Shown: positions 34,765 through 44,505, counted from the first letter of the stretch. The stretch is 64,000 bases of DNA from Streptomyces qinzhouensis (GCF_007856155.1 NZ_CP042266.1:4774001-4838000); one strand, 5' to 3'. The notes: generated from the sequence alone by a model not told the origin. Program-made: numbers and translations.

Positions 34765-37329
34765 ATGTCGGAGGCAGAGCAGTCGCGGAAGCCCCAGCGG
34801 GACGGCTCCGAGGAGCGTGCGTCTGCGGCGGCGAAGAGCAGCGGTAGCGGCTCCGGCGCCCGGTCCGGCACGGGCGGAGACACCGACCGTGCCGCCGGTG
34901 CGGCGGACGGCCGAGACGGTGCCCGCTCCACCGCGGCCGGGAGCCCGGACACCACAACCGGGGGGAAACCCTCCGGCAAGACCGGACTCCGGACGTCGAC
35001 AGGCGCCGAATCCCCCTCCGCCGACGGGGAGTCGCCCGCGGGCGACGAGACCGCGGAGTACGAAGGCGGGGAAGCCGTCGCCGGACGCGGCCGGGCCACC
35101 GGGACATCCCGGCGGACCGCGGGTAAGGCCGCGGACGGAACGGGCGCCGCCGGCCCCGCCGGCAAGAGCGCCGGGCCCCGGGCCGGTGCGGAACCGGTGA
35201 TCGGTCCTCAGGCCGACCGGCGGGCGAAGGAGAAGCCGGACCCGGCACCGAAACCGGCGGCCAAGGCGGCGAAGACGGCACCCGCGGCCGCGGACGATCG
35301 TGCCGCCGAGACCGCGAACAAGACCGCCGGCGCGGGGGAGAAGGACGCCCCGGCCGCCGACGACCGCGCGAGCGGCCGCGGTTCGGAGCGGTCCGGGACG
35401 GACGGCGGCGCGAAGAAGGGCGGGGACACCCCCGCGCGGGGCAGAGCGACGGACAGCGGAAAGCCGGGCGGCACCGCACGAGGTTCCGGTTCCGGTTCCG
35501 GTTCCGGGTCCGGTGACTCCGAAGGGCGGCTGCTCGCCGGGCGGTACCGCCTCGGCGGGGTCCTCGGCCGGGGCGGCATGGGCACCGTCTGGCGCGCCGA
35601 GGACGAGACCCTCAGCCGGACCGTGGCCGTCAAGGAACTCCGCTTCCCCCACCAGATCGACGAGGACGAGAAGCGACGGCTCATCACCCGGACGCTGCGC
35701 GAGGCCAAGGCCATCGCCCGGATCCGTAACACCAGCGCCGTCACGGTCTACGACGTGGTCGACGAGGACGACCGGCCGTGGATCGTGATGGAGCTGGTCG
35801 AGGGCAAGTCGCTCGCCGAAGTCATCCGTGAGGACGGCACCCTGACGCCCCGCCGGGCCGCCGAGGTCGGCCTCGCGATACTGGACGTGCTGCGTTCCGC
35901 GCACCGCGAGGGCATCCTCCACCGGGATGTGAAGCCGTCGAACGTCCTGATCGCGGCGGACGACGGCCGGGTCGTGCTCACCGACTTCGGTATCGCGCTC
36001 GTCGAGGGCGACCCCTCGATCACCTCCACCGGCATGCTCGTCGGCGCCCCCTCGTACATCTCGCCCGAACGGGCCCGCGGCCAGCGGCCCGGCCCCGCCG
36101 CCGACCTCTGGTCACTGGGCGGACTGATCTACGCGAGCGTCGAGGGATCCCCGCCGTACGACAAGGGCTCGGCGATCGCCACCCTGACCGCCGTCATGAC
36201 CGAACCCCTCGACCCGCCCAAGAACGCGGGCCCATTGGAAGAGGTCATCTACGGGCTGCTCGCCAAGGACCCGGCGCAACGGCTCGACGACGCCGGTGCC
36301 CGGGCACTGCTGACCCGCGCCCTCAACGCGCCGGACGTGCCCGTGGAGCCCCCGCTCCCGCCCGACGCCACCCGGGCCATGACACTGCCGACGATCCCGC
36401 CGCCCGAGCCGGCGGCCCCCGCCCGGACCGAGCCGCCCCGCGGCCCCGTCCGGCCCGCCCGTAACGCCGCTCCGGCCGCGGCGGCAGCGGCTCGCCCGCC
36501 GCAGCAGCCCCCGAGCCCCCCGGTGCAGCGGGCCGCGCCCCGGCGCGCGCCCCTGACGGACGTGGTGCCCCGCCGTACGCTGGTGCTGCTCGCGGTCGGG
36601 ATCGCGCTGGCGATCCTCGGCACCGTCATGTATTTGACGATCGGCAGGAACAACGACGGCGACGGGAGCGGGAACGCCGGCGGCGACCGGACCACCTCCG
36701 CCGGAACAACCCCTGAAACCGGTACGAAGGACGGCAAGACCGCAGGCGGCGGGGAGAAGCCCGCCGACACGACCGACGGCAAGGGCACGAGCGACGGAGC
36801 GACGGGCAAGGACGGCGCGACCGGCGCTTCCAAGCCTCCGACGGGCACGGCCCCGGGGAAGGGCGCCCTGCCCGCCGGTTACGCCGAGAAGACCGACGCC
36901 AGGTTCCGGTTCTCCATGGCGATGCCCGCGGGCTTCAGACTCACCGACATAGCCGGGGCGAGTTCGGGCGGTATCTACAACACCGGCAAGGGCGCATTCC
37001 CCCGGGTCCAGGTCGACTTCAACAACAAGCCCGGCACCGATGCCGTGGCCGCCTGGGAGAACTCCGTCGCCGGGACCCGGGGCGCCAGCACCAACTACCA
37101 GCACCGGGGCATAAAAGCCGTCCAGTACAACGGCTATCGGACCGTCGCCGACTGGGAGTTCGAGCGCGACCACGACGGCAAGCGGATGCGGGTCCTCAAC
37201 CGCGGCTTCGTCGTCGACGACAAGCGCGGCTACTCCATCATGGTGTCCTGCCCGGTGGCCGAGTGGGACGCGGCCGCGTGCAAGACGCTGCGGGAGACCG
37301 CGTTCGCGACATTCAAGCCCAAGGACTGA
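34765..37329 (+). CDS. Transmembrane Ser/Thr protein kinase with long disordered N-terminus
   Basis: 854 aa from ATG 34765 (GAGGGG upstream). Residues 1-~250 are Lys/Glu/Ala/Gly/Asp-rich and disordered, unusual because most bacterial PknB-type kinases begin with the catalytic domain. The kinase domain (~255-525) is intact: LGRGGMGTVWRA, VAVKEL, HRDVKPSNVL, DFG, APSYISPERARG, ADLWSLGGLIY. A Pro-rich linker, TM helix (LVLLAVGIALAILGTVMYLTIG, ~605-627), a Gly/Thr linker, then an extracellular domain (~705-854; LPAGYAEKTDARFRFSMAMPAGF, one Cys pair). The first of three homologous genes in a row. Confidence 0.93.
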   Translation: MSEAEQSRKPQRDGSEERASAAAKSSGSGSGARSGTGGDTDRAAGAADGRDGARSTAAGSPDTTTGGKPSGKTGLRTSTGAESPSADGESPAGDETAEYEGGEAVAGRGRATGTSRRTAGKAADGTGAAGPAGKSAGPRAGAEPVIGPQADRRAKEKPDPAPKPAAKAAKTAPAAADDRAAETANKTAGAGEKDAPAADDRASGRGSERSGTDGGAKKGGDTPARGRATDSGKPGGTARGSGSGSGSGSGDSEGRLLAGRYRLGGVLGRGGMGTVWRAEDETLSRTVAVKELRFPHQIDEDEKRRLITRTLREAKAIARIRNTSAVTVYDVVDEDDRPWIVMELVEGKSLAEVIREDGTLTPRRAAEVGLAILDVLRSAHREGILHRDVKPSNVLIAADDGRVVLTDFGIALVEGDPSITSTGMLVGAPSYISPERARGQRPGPAADLWSLGGLIYASVEGSPPYDKGSAIATLTAVMTEPLDPPKNAGPLEEVIYGLLAKDPAQRLDDAGARALLTRALNAPDVPVEPPLPPDATRAMTLPTIPPPEPAAPARTEPPRGPVRPARNAAPAAAAAARPPQQPPSPPVQRAAPRRAPLTDVVPRRTLVLLAVGIALAILGTVMYLTIGRNNDGDGSGNAGGDRTTSAGTTPETGTKDGKTAGGGEKPADTTDGKGTSDGATGKDGATGASKPPTGTAPGKGALPAGYAEKTDARFRFSMAMPAGFRLTDIAGASSGGIYNTGKGAFPRVQVDFNNKPGTDAVAAWENSVAGTRGASTNYQHRGIKAVQYNGYRTVADWEFERDHDGKRMRVLNRGFVVDDKRGYSIMVSCPVAEWDAAACKTLRETAFATFKPKD

Positions 37330-37486
37330 GTGGGTACACGTATCGTGAGAAGGCGCGGACGGCACCTACCGTACGGCGCCGCGGACCGGCCGGAAGGCCC
37401 GCCCCGGGGGTGACGGTCCGGGCGGCGGAGCGGAGGCTGCCGCTCCGCCGTGGGGACCGTTGACCGGGGGCAGGAGGGGAGGCGAC

Positions 37487-40453
37487 ATGGACGACTACGC
37501 GGGCAGGGTGCTCTCCGACCGGTACCGTCTGCCGCTGCTCCCGCCCGACGAGTACGAACCCGCCGAGCTGCGTGCCTTCGACACCTACAGCGGCCAGGAG
37601 GTGCTGGTCCGTCAGGTGCCGCTGCCGGAGACGGTGGACGCCGAGTTCGTCGGCCCCGACGAACTCCCGGGACCGGCGGGCAGACCCGGAGTACCGGGTG
37701 CCGGGCGTTCCGCGGGGCGTATCACCGCCGGGCCCGCCGACCCCGCCGTCCTGCGGGCGGTCGAGGCGGCCAGAGCCGCGGCACAGGTGCCGGACCACCC
37801 CCGGCTGGACCAGGTCTTCGACGTCTTCGCCGAGGACGGTTCGCTGTGGATCGTCAGTGAGTGGGTCGAGGCGCGGCCGCTCGCCGTGTACTTGGCGGAG
37901 AAGCCGCTGACGCCCTACCGCGCCGCCGAGGTCGCCTCCGATGTGCTGACCGCGCTGGGCGCGGTCCACGCGTACGGCTGGACCCATCGCAACATCACCG
38001 CGAGCACCGTCCTGGTCTGCGAGGACGGGCGCATCGTGCTCACCGGTCTGGCCGCCGGGGCGGCGGAAGAGGCGCTGTGCGGCTATGCGCCGGTGCCGAC
38101 CGGTGCGCCCCGGGATCCGCACCTGCACTTCGAAAGTGTCGAAAGTGCCGAGAGTGTCGAAGGTGCCGAAGACACTGAAGGCGTCGTCGGCTTTGACGGT
38201 GAGTACGGAGAAGACGGAGCGTACGAGGAGTACGAAGGCGAGTTCGCCGACGAGCCCGACCCGGACGACGAGGACGGGGACGAGAGCGAGGACGGGGAGT
38301 ACGGGGAGGAGTCGGCGGAAGCCGAAGTCTCCCCGGGGGACGGTGGTCCGTGGCGGGCCGCGCCGGACGTCCGGTCCGCCCGGTCGGGCGCCATCGCGGC
38401 GTACCGTGCGGGCGCGGCGGCCGCGGGCCGGGGCGGCGACGAGCGGTCACCGGGCGGTGGGGACCGGCCGGTGCAGTCGGGCGACGACCCCGACTGGTGG
38501 GCCCGTAAGCCCGGCGCCCCGGGCCCCGGTGCCGCCGATGCCTCCCTGCCCGGTCCGCCGGGGTCCCCGGAGTCCGGCTCCGGCACAGCCCGCACGGAGC
38601 AGCACGAGGGGCCCCTCTACCGCGACCATGTGACCACCGGCGACGACGCCCCCGAGGGGCCCGGCGAGCACACGCCGCACCACCACGACCCTTACGGGCA
38701 TGTGGCGTACGGACGCGACCCCTACGGCACCGGCGGACCGGACGCGCTCGGCCCCGCGCATCTCACCGGCGTCTGGCAGGACGGCCCGCTGCCGGGCGGC
38801 GACGGGCCGCGGCCGCTCTCCGTGGGCGGCACCTCCGCACCGCCGCCGCTGCCGGTCGTCCCCGACCGCAACCCCCACCGCTACAGCGATCCGTACGGGG
38901 TCCGGGCCCTGCCCCCCGCGGGCTCCACCCACGCGACCCCGCCCGACGGAACCGCCCCCGGCGGGCTGCCCGCCCTGCCCGTGGCGCGCGCCGGACGGCC
39001 CGGGGGCGCCCCCGCACCCCGCGGCGACCGCCCCGCCCTCCCGCCGGCCGACCCGGGACGCGACCGGGGCGGCGCGGGCCCCGACGCCCTGCGGGCCGAC
39101 GCCCGGCGCACCGCCGCCCCCCGCGCGGTCCCCGCGCAGCCCGCCCCCGGCCGCTGGGACGAGGAACCGGCCCCCGTGCCGCCCGTCCACCGCGGCCCGG
39201 CCACCCCGCTCGCCGCCGAACGGGCCCGGCAGGCCAGGATCACCGTGGTCGGCGCCGTCACCGAACGCTGGGCGCCCGAACAGGCCGGACCCGTCCACGA
39301 GAACTGGCAGCTCGCCGCCCCCGTCGGCCCCGCCACCGACCTGTGGGCCCTCGGCGCCCTGCTCTACCGCTCGGTCCAGGGCCACGCCCCCTACCCCGAG
39401 GACAGCGCCGCCGAGCTGGTCCAGCTCGTCTGCGCCGAACCGCCCGCCTTCGCCGAGGAGTGCGGGCCGCTGCGCCCGGTCGTCGAATCGCTCCTCCGCC
39501 AGGACCCGACCGAACGCCCCGACACCGAGGAACTCCGCGGCTGGCTGCGGTCCCTGATCCGCTCCGCCCCCGAGCCCGACGCGGGCATCGACGTGGTGGC
39601 GCTGCCCGCCGCCCCACCCGGCGGCGGCACCAGACTGCCCATAGTCCGCCGCCGGGGCGAGCTGGTCCGCAAGCGCCGCGGCGGCTCCACCGAGGTCGTC
39701 CACGGCCGGCACCGCCACAAGAAGCCCCGCCCCCAACGGGAGCGCGGCCCCAGGTCACTGGGCCGCACCCTGCTGGTCGGAGTGCTTCTGCTGCTCACCG
39801 GCGCCGTGTTGTACGCGGTGCTGTTCATGCCGAAGGCCGACGAGACCGGGGACCGCACCCTGCCGCAGGGCAATCCCCGGCCCACACCGAGCGGCGCCCC
39901 GAGCCCCGGCGCCGAACAGCCCGGGACCGCCACCCCCTCGGGCGAGAAGACCAGCGGCTCCGCGACTTCGGACGCCCCCGCCGCACCCGGCTCGGGACCG
40001 CTGCCGAAGGGCTACGAACTGCGCACCGACCCGGAGGGCTTCAGCGTCGCCGTCCCGAAGGGCTGGCAGCGCCGATCGATGAACGACGCGGGCCAGATCC
40101 GTTACGGCGACGGTGACTTCACCCTGATCGTGGTCCCCGGCCGGGACCGGGCCCGGGACGGTGAGGACCCCCTCGACTACCAGCGCGACCGCGAGCGGGA
40201 GCTGGAGCCCTTCCGGGGTTCGTCCTGGTCGACGTCGAGCGGGCTGCGCCGGATCGAAGTCGGTCAGCGGGTGATGGCGGAGGGTCAGTACACCTGGCAG
40301 GACAGCAGCGGACGCGAGGTGTACGTCCGCAACCGTGTCGTCGTCATCGAGGGCCGCTATCACGTACTTCAGGTCATCGGCCCCGGAGACCGCCGTGAGA
40401 GGGTTTCGGAGGCGTACGAACAGGCCGTGGCCGTCTACCGAAAGAGCGGCTGA
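37487..40453 (+). CDS. Transmembrane pseudokinase with kinase domain split by a ~420-aa insert
   Basis: 988 aa from ATG 37487 (GGGAGG). Begins DYAGRVLSDRYRLPLLPPDEYEPAELRAFD: no glycine loop. The catalytic loop reads WTHRNITASTVLV instead of HRDxKxxN (Asp and Lys lost) and the DFG position reads LTGLA. Phosphotransfer is thus very unlikely. Residues ~190-610 are an acidic then Pro/Ala/Gly-rich insert, after which the kinase C-lobe resumes (VGPATDLWALGALLYRSVQGHAPYPEDSA, LLRQDPTERPDTEELRGWL). A basic segment, TM helix (~762-782) and an extracellular domain (LPKGYELRTDPEGFSVAVPKGWQRR) match its neighbours. Likely a scaffold or regulator of the adjacent kinases (inference). Confidence 0.9.
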   Translation: MDDYAGRVLSDRYRLPLLPPDEYEPAELRAFDTYSGQEVLVRQVPLPETVDAEFVGPDELPGPAGRPGVPGAGRSAGRITAGPADPAVLRAVEAARAAAQVPDHPRLDQVFDVFAEDGSLWIVSEWVEARPLAVYLAEKPLTPYRAAEVASDVLTALGAVHAYGWTHRNITASTVLVCEDGRIVLTGLAAGAAEEALCGYAPVPTGAPRDPHLHFESVESAESVEGAEDTEGVVGFDGEYGEDGAYEEYEGEFADEPDPDDEDGDESEDGEYGEESAEAEVSPGDGGPWRAAPDVRSARSGAIAAYRAGAAAAGRGGDERSPGGGDRPVQSGDDPDWWARKPGAPGPGAADASLPGPPGSPESGSGTARTEQHEGPLYRDHVTTGDDAPEGPGEHTPHHHDPYGHVAYGRDPYGTGGPDALGPAHLTGVWQDGPLPGGDGPRPLSVGGTSAPPPLPVVPDRNPHRYSDPYGVRALPPAGSTHATPPDGTAPGGLPALPVARAGRPGGAPAPRGDRPALPPADPGRDRGGAGPDALRADARRTAAPRAVPAQPAPGRWDEEPAPVPPVHRGPATPLAAERARQARITVVGAVTERWAPEQAGPVHENWQLAAPVGPATDLWALGALLYRSVQGHAPYPEDSAAELVQLVCAEPPAFAEECGPLRPVVESLLRQDPTERPDTEELRGWLRSLIRSAPEPDAGIDVVALPAAPPGGGTRLPIVRRRGELVRKRRGGSTEVVHGRHRHKKPRPQRERGPRSLGRTLLVGVLLLLTGAVLYAVLFMPKADETGDRTLPQGNPRPTPSGAPSPGAEQPGTATPSGEKTSGSATSDAPAAPGSGPLPKGYELRTDPEGFSVAVPKGWQRRSMNDAGQIRYGDGDFTLIVVPGRDRARDGEDPLDYQRDRERELEPFRGSSWSTSSGLRRIEVGQRVMAEGQYTWQDSSGREVYVRNRVVVIEGRYHVLQVIGPGDRRERVSEAYEQAVAVYRKSG

Positions 40454-40478
40454 CGGACCGCCACCTCAGCCCGCCGCG

Positions 40479-40533
40479 GCGGACAAAGGCCGGACAAGGG
40501 CCGGACGAGCGCCGGACGAGCGCCGGACGAGGG
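40479..40533. repeat. 11-bp tandem repeat x5
   Basis: Five adjacent 11-bp units at 40479, 40490, 40501, 40512 and 40523, with consensus CCGGACGAGCG (the first two have GACAA). It lies 25 bp after the pseudokinase stop; 11 bp is close to one helical turn, so the repeats face the same side of the DNA. Confidence 0.8.
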
Positions 40534-40744
40534 AGGGCTGGGGGAGGGCCGAGGAACCGTTTGTTTCCTCAGGTCGTCCCCTCCCATGGCCCGGGTGACA
40601 ATCCGGCATCCGAACCGGGAACGAACGCAACGGCGCGGTGAGTTATCGGAGAGGCGCCGCGGCAGCGCGCGGTGGAGCCGTGATACCGGCGGGACAACGG
40701 GGGCGGACAGTGCACGGAGAACGGGGCGGGGAGACGTCGGCGAC

Positions 40745-42595
40745 GTGGAGAACAGGCAGAACGCGGGCGGGGGGCTGGTGCTCGCCGGCCGCTACCGGCT
40801 GGGCGATTGCATCGGCAAGGGCGGTATGGGCCGGGTCTGGCGCGCCCGTGACGAGGTGCTGCACCGCGTCGTAGCCGTCAAGGAACTGACCGCCGGGATC
40901 TACGCCGCGGAGGCGGACCGGGTCCTGCTCCATGCGCGGACGCAGAAGGAGGCCCGGGCCGCCGCCCGGATCACCCACCCCAACGTCGTCACCGTCCACG
41001 ATGTACTGGAGCACGACGGCCGGCCGTGGATCGTCATGCAGTACGTCGAGGGCCGTTCGCTCGCCGACGAGGTCAAGAAGTCCGGCAAGGTGCCCCCGCT
41101 GGAGGCCGCCCGGATCGGGCTGCGGGTGCTGGGCGCGCTGGGCGCCGCACATGCCGCCGGGGTGCTCCACCGGGACGTCAAACCGGCCAATGTGCTCCTC
41201 GCGCGGGACGGGAGCGTGCTGCTCACCGACTTCGGGATCGCGGCCATCGACGGCGATTCGACCATCACCCGCACCGGCGAGATCGTCGGTTCCATCGACT
41301 ATGTGGCGCCGGAGCGGGTCCGGGGCGGCGATCCCGGGCCCGCGTGCGATCTCTGGTCTCTGGGCGTGACCCTGTACGCGGCGCTGACCGGCGAGTCGCC
41401 CTACCGCCGTACGTCACCGCTCGACACGATGCGGGCGGTCGTGAGCGAGGAGCCGCGGCATCCGGCGGGTGTCGGCCCGCTCGGGCCGATCGTGATGGCG
41501 CTGCTGGCGAAGGATCCGGAGACCCGGCCGGCCGCGGCGGAGGCCGAACGACTGCTCGCGGCGGCGGTCGTGGAGCTGGAGAGCACGGGCGGGGCGCCGG
41601 GACCCGACCGCCCCGCCACCGCCGCCACCACGGTCCTTCCGCCGGACTCCGCCGACCGCACCGGCCGGAGCAGTGGCACCGACAGCTTCCCCGACGCGGA
41701 TGTCTTCCTGGCCGCGGACGGTTCCCCGGACGGTTCCCGGGGTACGGGCCGGGGCCGGGGTCTCGGCCGGGACACCAGCCCGGGCGGCAGCGGCTCCGGG
41801 CAGCCGCCCGCCACCCCCACGGCCGTCGCGCCGGTGACCCCGGCCGGTCCACCCGCCCCCGAGCCGGGCCGCCGGGGCCGTAAGGCGGCCGCGCGGGCGG
41901 CCGGGACCGGTGGCCGCCGCGGCGGCCGGATGCGGCTCGCCGCGATCGTCGTGGCCCTCGCCGCGTTCGTCGGCGCGGTCGCCGGAGTCCTGGCCATGCG
42001 GTACGCCGACAGCGGCGACGACCCGGACCGGACCGACCGCAAGCCCGGAGCCGTGACCGCCGGCGGGGGACCCACCCCCGGCAGCCCTACCGGCGGCGGC
42101 CCCTCCGCCTCGGCCGGGGCTTCCCCGGCGGAACAGATCCCGGACGGCTGGAAGCGGGTGAAGGACCCGCTCGGCTTCTCGCTCCTCCTCCCGGAGAAGT
42201 GGCAGCGGATGTCCGAGAAGGACAACCAGGTCGACTACTCGCCCGACGGCGGTCTCCACCGGCTGCGGGTCGGCGTCGCCGAGACCCCGCGGTTTCCCGA
42301 TCCGTACGACCATCTGGTCACCATCGAGCGGGAACTGAGCAAACTGCCGGACTATCGGCAGCTGTCGCTGGACCGAAACACCTTCCAGGGCCGGAAGGAC
42401 GCGGCCCTGCTGGAATTCCGCTGGACGGAGAAGGGCAAGTTCGGCGGTCCACGGCGCGCGGTCGACCAGTTCTACATCGACGAGGGCGGTACGGAGTACG
42501 CGCTGTTCCTCGCCGGACCTGCGGGCTCCTGGGACAGCTTCAGGGCGGACTACGACGGGATACTGAAGGGCTGGCGGGGCCGCGGCGCCGGCTGA
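40745..42595 (+). CDS. Transmembrane Ser/Thr protein kinase
   Basis: 616 aa from GTG 40745 (GGGGAG upstream); an ATG at 40586 would add a basic Arg-rich 53 residues and has no ribosome-binding site. Kinase domain intact: IGKGGMGRVWRARD, VAVKEL, HRDVKPANVLL, LTDFGIAAIDGD, GSIDYVAPERVRGG, CDLWSLGVTLY. Pro-rich linker, TM helix LAAIVVALAAFVGAVAGVLAMRYA (~398-422), then an extracellular domain (IPDGWKRVKDPLGFSLLLPEKWQRM) related to those of the two upstream genes. It is the most compact of the three. Confidence 0.92.
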   Translation: MENRQNAGGGLVLAGRYRLGDCIGKGGMGRVWRARDEVLHRVVAVKELTAGIYAAEADRVLLHARTQKEARAAARITHPNVVTVHDVLEHDGRPWIVMQYVEGRSLADEVKKSGKVPPLEAARIGLRVLGALGAAHAAGVLHRDVKPANVLLARDGSVLLTDFGIAAIDGDSTITRTGEIVGSIDYVAPERVRGGDPGPACDLWSLGVTLYAALTGESPYRRTSPLDTMRAVVSEEPRHPAGVGPLGPIVMALLAKDPETRPAAAEAERLLAAAVVELESTGGAPGPDRPATAATTVLPPDSADRTGRSSGTDSFPDADVFLAADGSPDGSRGTGRGRGLGRDTSPGGSGSGQPPATPTAVAPVTPAGPPAPEPGRRGRKAAARAAGTGGRRGGRMRLAAIVVALAAFVGAVAGVLAMRYADSGDDPDRTDRKPGAVTAGGGPTPGSPTGGGPSASAGASPAEQIPDGWKRVKDPLGFSLLLPEKWQRMSEKDNQVDYSPDGGLHRLRVGVAETPRFPDPYDHLVTIERELSKLPDYRQLSLDRNTFQGRKDAALLEFRWTEKGKFGGPRRAVDQFYIDEGGTEYALFLAGPAGSWDSFRADYDGILKGWRGRGAG

Positions 42596-42729
42596 CCCGG
42601 GTCCGACGGCGACCGGGCCCGGGGTCCGCCCCCGCCCCGGCCGTCCCCGGCCGTCCCCGGCTGTCTACGGCTGTCCACGGCCTGTCGACCGTCCAAGTTT
42701 TCGAACAAGTCGCTGATCAGGGCTTATGT

Positions 42730-42745
42730 GCCAGTCATTACTGGC
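42730..42745. promoter_or_regulatory. Palindrome GCCAGT-CATT-ACTGGC upstream of the aldehyde dehydrogenase
   Basis: Perfect 6-bp arms around CATT, in an AT-richer patch about 75 bp before the ATG at 42820; size and place suggest an operator. A second small inverted repeat, CCGAG-N7-CTCGG (42799-42815), lies next to the start codon and may fold in the mRNA. Confidence 0.55.
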
Positions 42746-42819
42746 GCATTGGTACGGGTCCGGCCAAAGCTGTTACCGACGGGTACCCAAAGGGTGTTCC
42801 GAGGCATACGCTCGGCCTC

Positions 42820-44436
42820 ATGAAGGACGCGAAGGCCCCGGCCAACCCCCTCGGCACCAACCCCAGAGCCGCCGCACCGGCCGGCGCCCGTACCGCCGCG
42901 GACGTGGTCACGCCCGAGGTGGTCGCCCAGCTGACCCGCGGTGTCGCCGGCTCCGGCCGGACGGCCAACCACACCCCCTTCACCGGCGAGAAGCTGGCCG
43001 ATCTGCCCGAGTCCACGCCCGAGGACGTGGCCGGGGCCTTCGACCGGGCCCGCGCCGCCCAGCCCGGGTGGGCCGCCGTCCCCGTGCGTACCCGCGCCGC
43101 CGTCCTGCTCCGCTTCCACGATCTGGTGCTGGCACGCCAGGCCGAGGTCCTCGACCTGATCCAGCTGGAGACCGGCAAGGCCCGTCTCCATGCCCATGAG
43201 GAGATCCAGGCCGTCGCGGTCGCGGCCCGCCACTACGGCCGCCGCGCCACCGCCTATCTGCGGCCCCGCCGCCGGGCGGGCGTCGTCCCCGTCCTCACCA
43301 AGACCACCGAACTGCGCCAGCCGCGCGGTGTCGTGGGCCAGATCGCACCCTGGAACTATCCGCTGGAGCTGTCCGTCGGCGACGCGCTGCCCGCCTTCGT
43401 CTCCGGCAACGCCGTGGTGATGAAGCCGGACACCGAGACCGCGCTCACCGCCCTGTGGGCGCGCGATCTGCTGATCGAGGCCGGCCTGCCGGAGGCGGTC
43501 TTCCAGGTCGTCATCGGCGAGGGCCCGGTCATCGGCCCCGAGGTGGTCCGGCACGCCGACTACGTCTCCTTCACCGGCTCCACCCGCACCGGCCGTGAGG
43601 TCGCCCGGGGCGCCGCGGAACGGCTCGTCGGCTGCTCCCTCGAACTCGGCGGCAAGAACGCCATGCTCGTTCTGCACGACGCCGATATCGAGAAGGCCGC
43701 GGCGGGCGCCGTCCGCGCCTGCTTCTCCTCCGCGGGGCAGCTCTGCATCTCCATCGAGCGGCTGTACGTCCATGCTTCGGTCGCCGATGCCTTCATGGAG
43801 CGGTTCACCACCAGAACGAAGGCGATGCGCCTCGGCAACTCCCTCGCGTACGGCGCCGAAATGGGCTCCCTGGCCGGTGAGCGGCAGCTCGCAACCGTCG
43901 TCCGCCATGTCGACGAGGCCGTCACCAAGGGCGCGACCGTTCTCGCGGGCGGGGTCGCCAGGCCCGATATCGGACCGCTCTTCTACGAGCCGACCATCCT
44001 CGAGGGTGTCGAGGAGCCGATGGCCGTCTGCGCCGAGGAGACCTTCGGCCCGGTGGTCTCCGTCTACCGGTTCACGGACGAGGACGAGGTCGTCGAGCGG
44101 GCCAACGCCACCTCGTACGGCCTCAACGCCAGCGTCTGGACGCGGGACAGCGGGCGAGGGCACGCGATCGCGGCCCGGCTGCGCACCGGCACGGTCAACA
44201 TCAACGAGGGGTACGCCCCCGCGTACGGCAGTGTGCAGTCCCCGATGGGCGGCATGAAGGACTCCGGTCTGGGGCGCCGGCACGGCTCCGAGGGCATCCT
44301 CAAGTTCACCGAGGCACAGACCGTGGCCGAGCAGCGGGTGATGCCGATGGGCCCGGCGTTCGGCATGGACGACGCGAAGTACGCGGACCTGATGAGCCGT
44401 TCGCTCCGGCTGATGAAGGCGTTCCGGCTGCGCTGA
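42820..44436 (+). CDS. Succinate-semialdehyde dehydrogenase (NAD(P)+) family protein
   Basis: 538 aa from ATG 42820. Aldehyde dehydrogenase signatures: RQPRGVVGQIAPWNYPLELSVGDALPAFVSGNAVVMKPDTET, YVSFTGSTRTGREVARGA, catalytic Glu in LELGGKNAMLVL, catalytic Cys in SSAGQLCISIERLYV, and CAEETFGPVVSVYRF. Closest in pattern to actinobacterial GabD2-type enzymes, which oxidise succinate semialdehyde to succinate. There is no good ribosome-binding site directly before the ATG. The GMC oxidoreductase 70 bp downstream is probably co-transcribed. Confidence 0.9.
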   Translation: MKDAKAPANPLGTNPRAAAPAGARTAADVVTPEVVAQLTRGVAGSGRTANHTPFTGEKLADLPESTPEDVAGAFDRARAAQPGWAAVPVRTRAAVLLRFHDLVLARQAEVLDLIQLETGKARLHAHEEIQAVAVAARHYGRRATAYLRPRRRAGVVPVLTKTTELRQPRGVVGQIAPWNYPLELSVGDALPAFVSGNAVVMKPDTETALTALWARDLLIEAGLPEAVFQVVIGEGPVIGPEVVRHADYVSFTGSTRTGREVARGAAERLVGCSLELGGKNAMLVLHDADIEKAAAGAVRACFSSAGQLCISIERLYVHASVADAFMERFTTRTKAMRLGNSLAYGAEMGSLAGERQLATVVRHVDEAVTKGATVLAGGVARPDIGPLFYEPTILEGVEEPMAVCAEETFGPVVSVYRFTDEDEVVERANATSYGLNASVWTRDSGRGHAIAARLRTGTVNINEGYAPAYGSVQSPMGGMKDSGLGRRHGSEGILKFTEAQTVAEQRVMPMGPAFGMDDAKYADLMSRSLRLMKAFRLR

Positions 44437-44505
44437 TCCCGGCCCGGCCCCCGGGCCCCGCCCCGCGTTCGCGGGCCTGTTTCCCTTCGTACGGAGGAGA
44501 GCACC

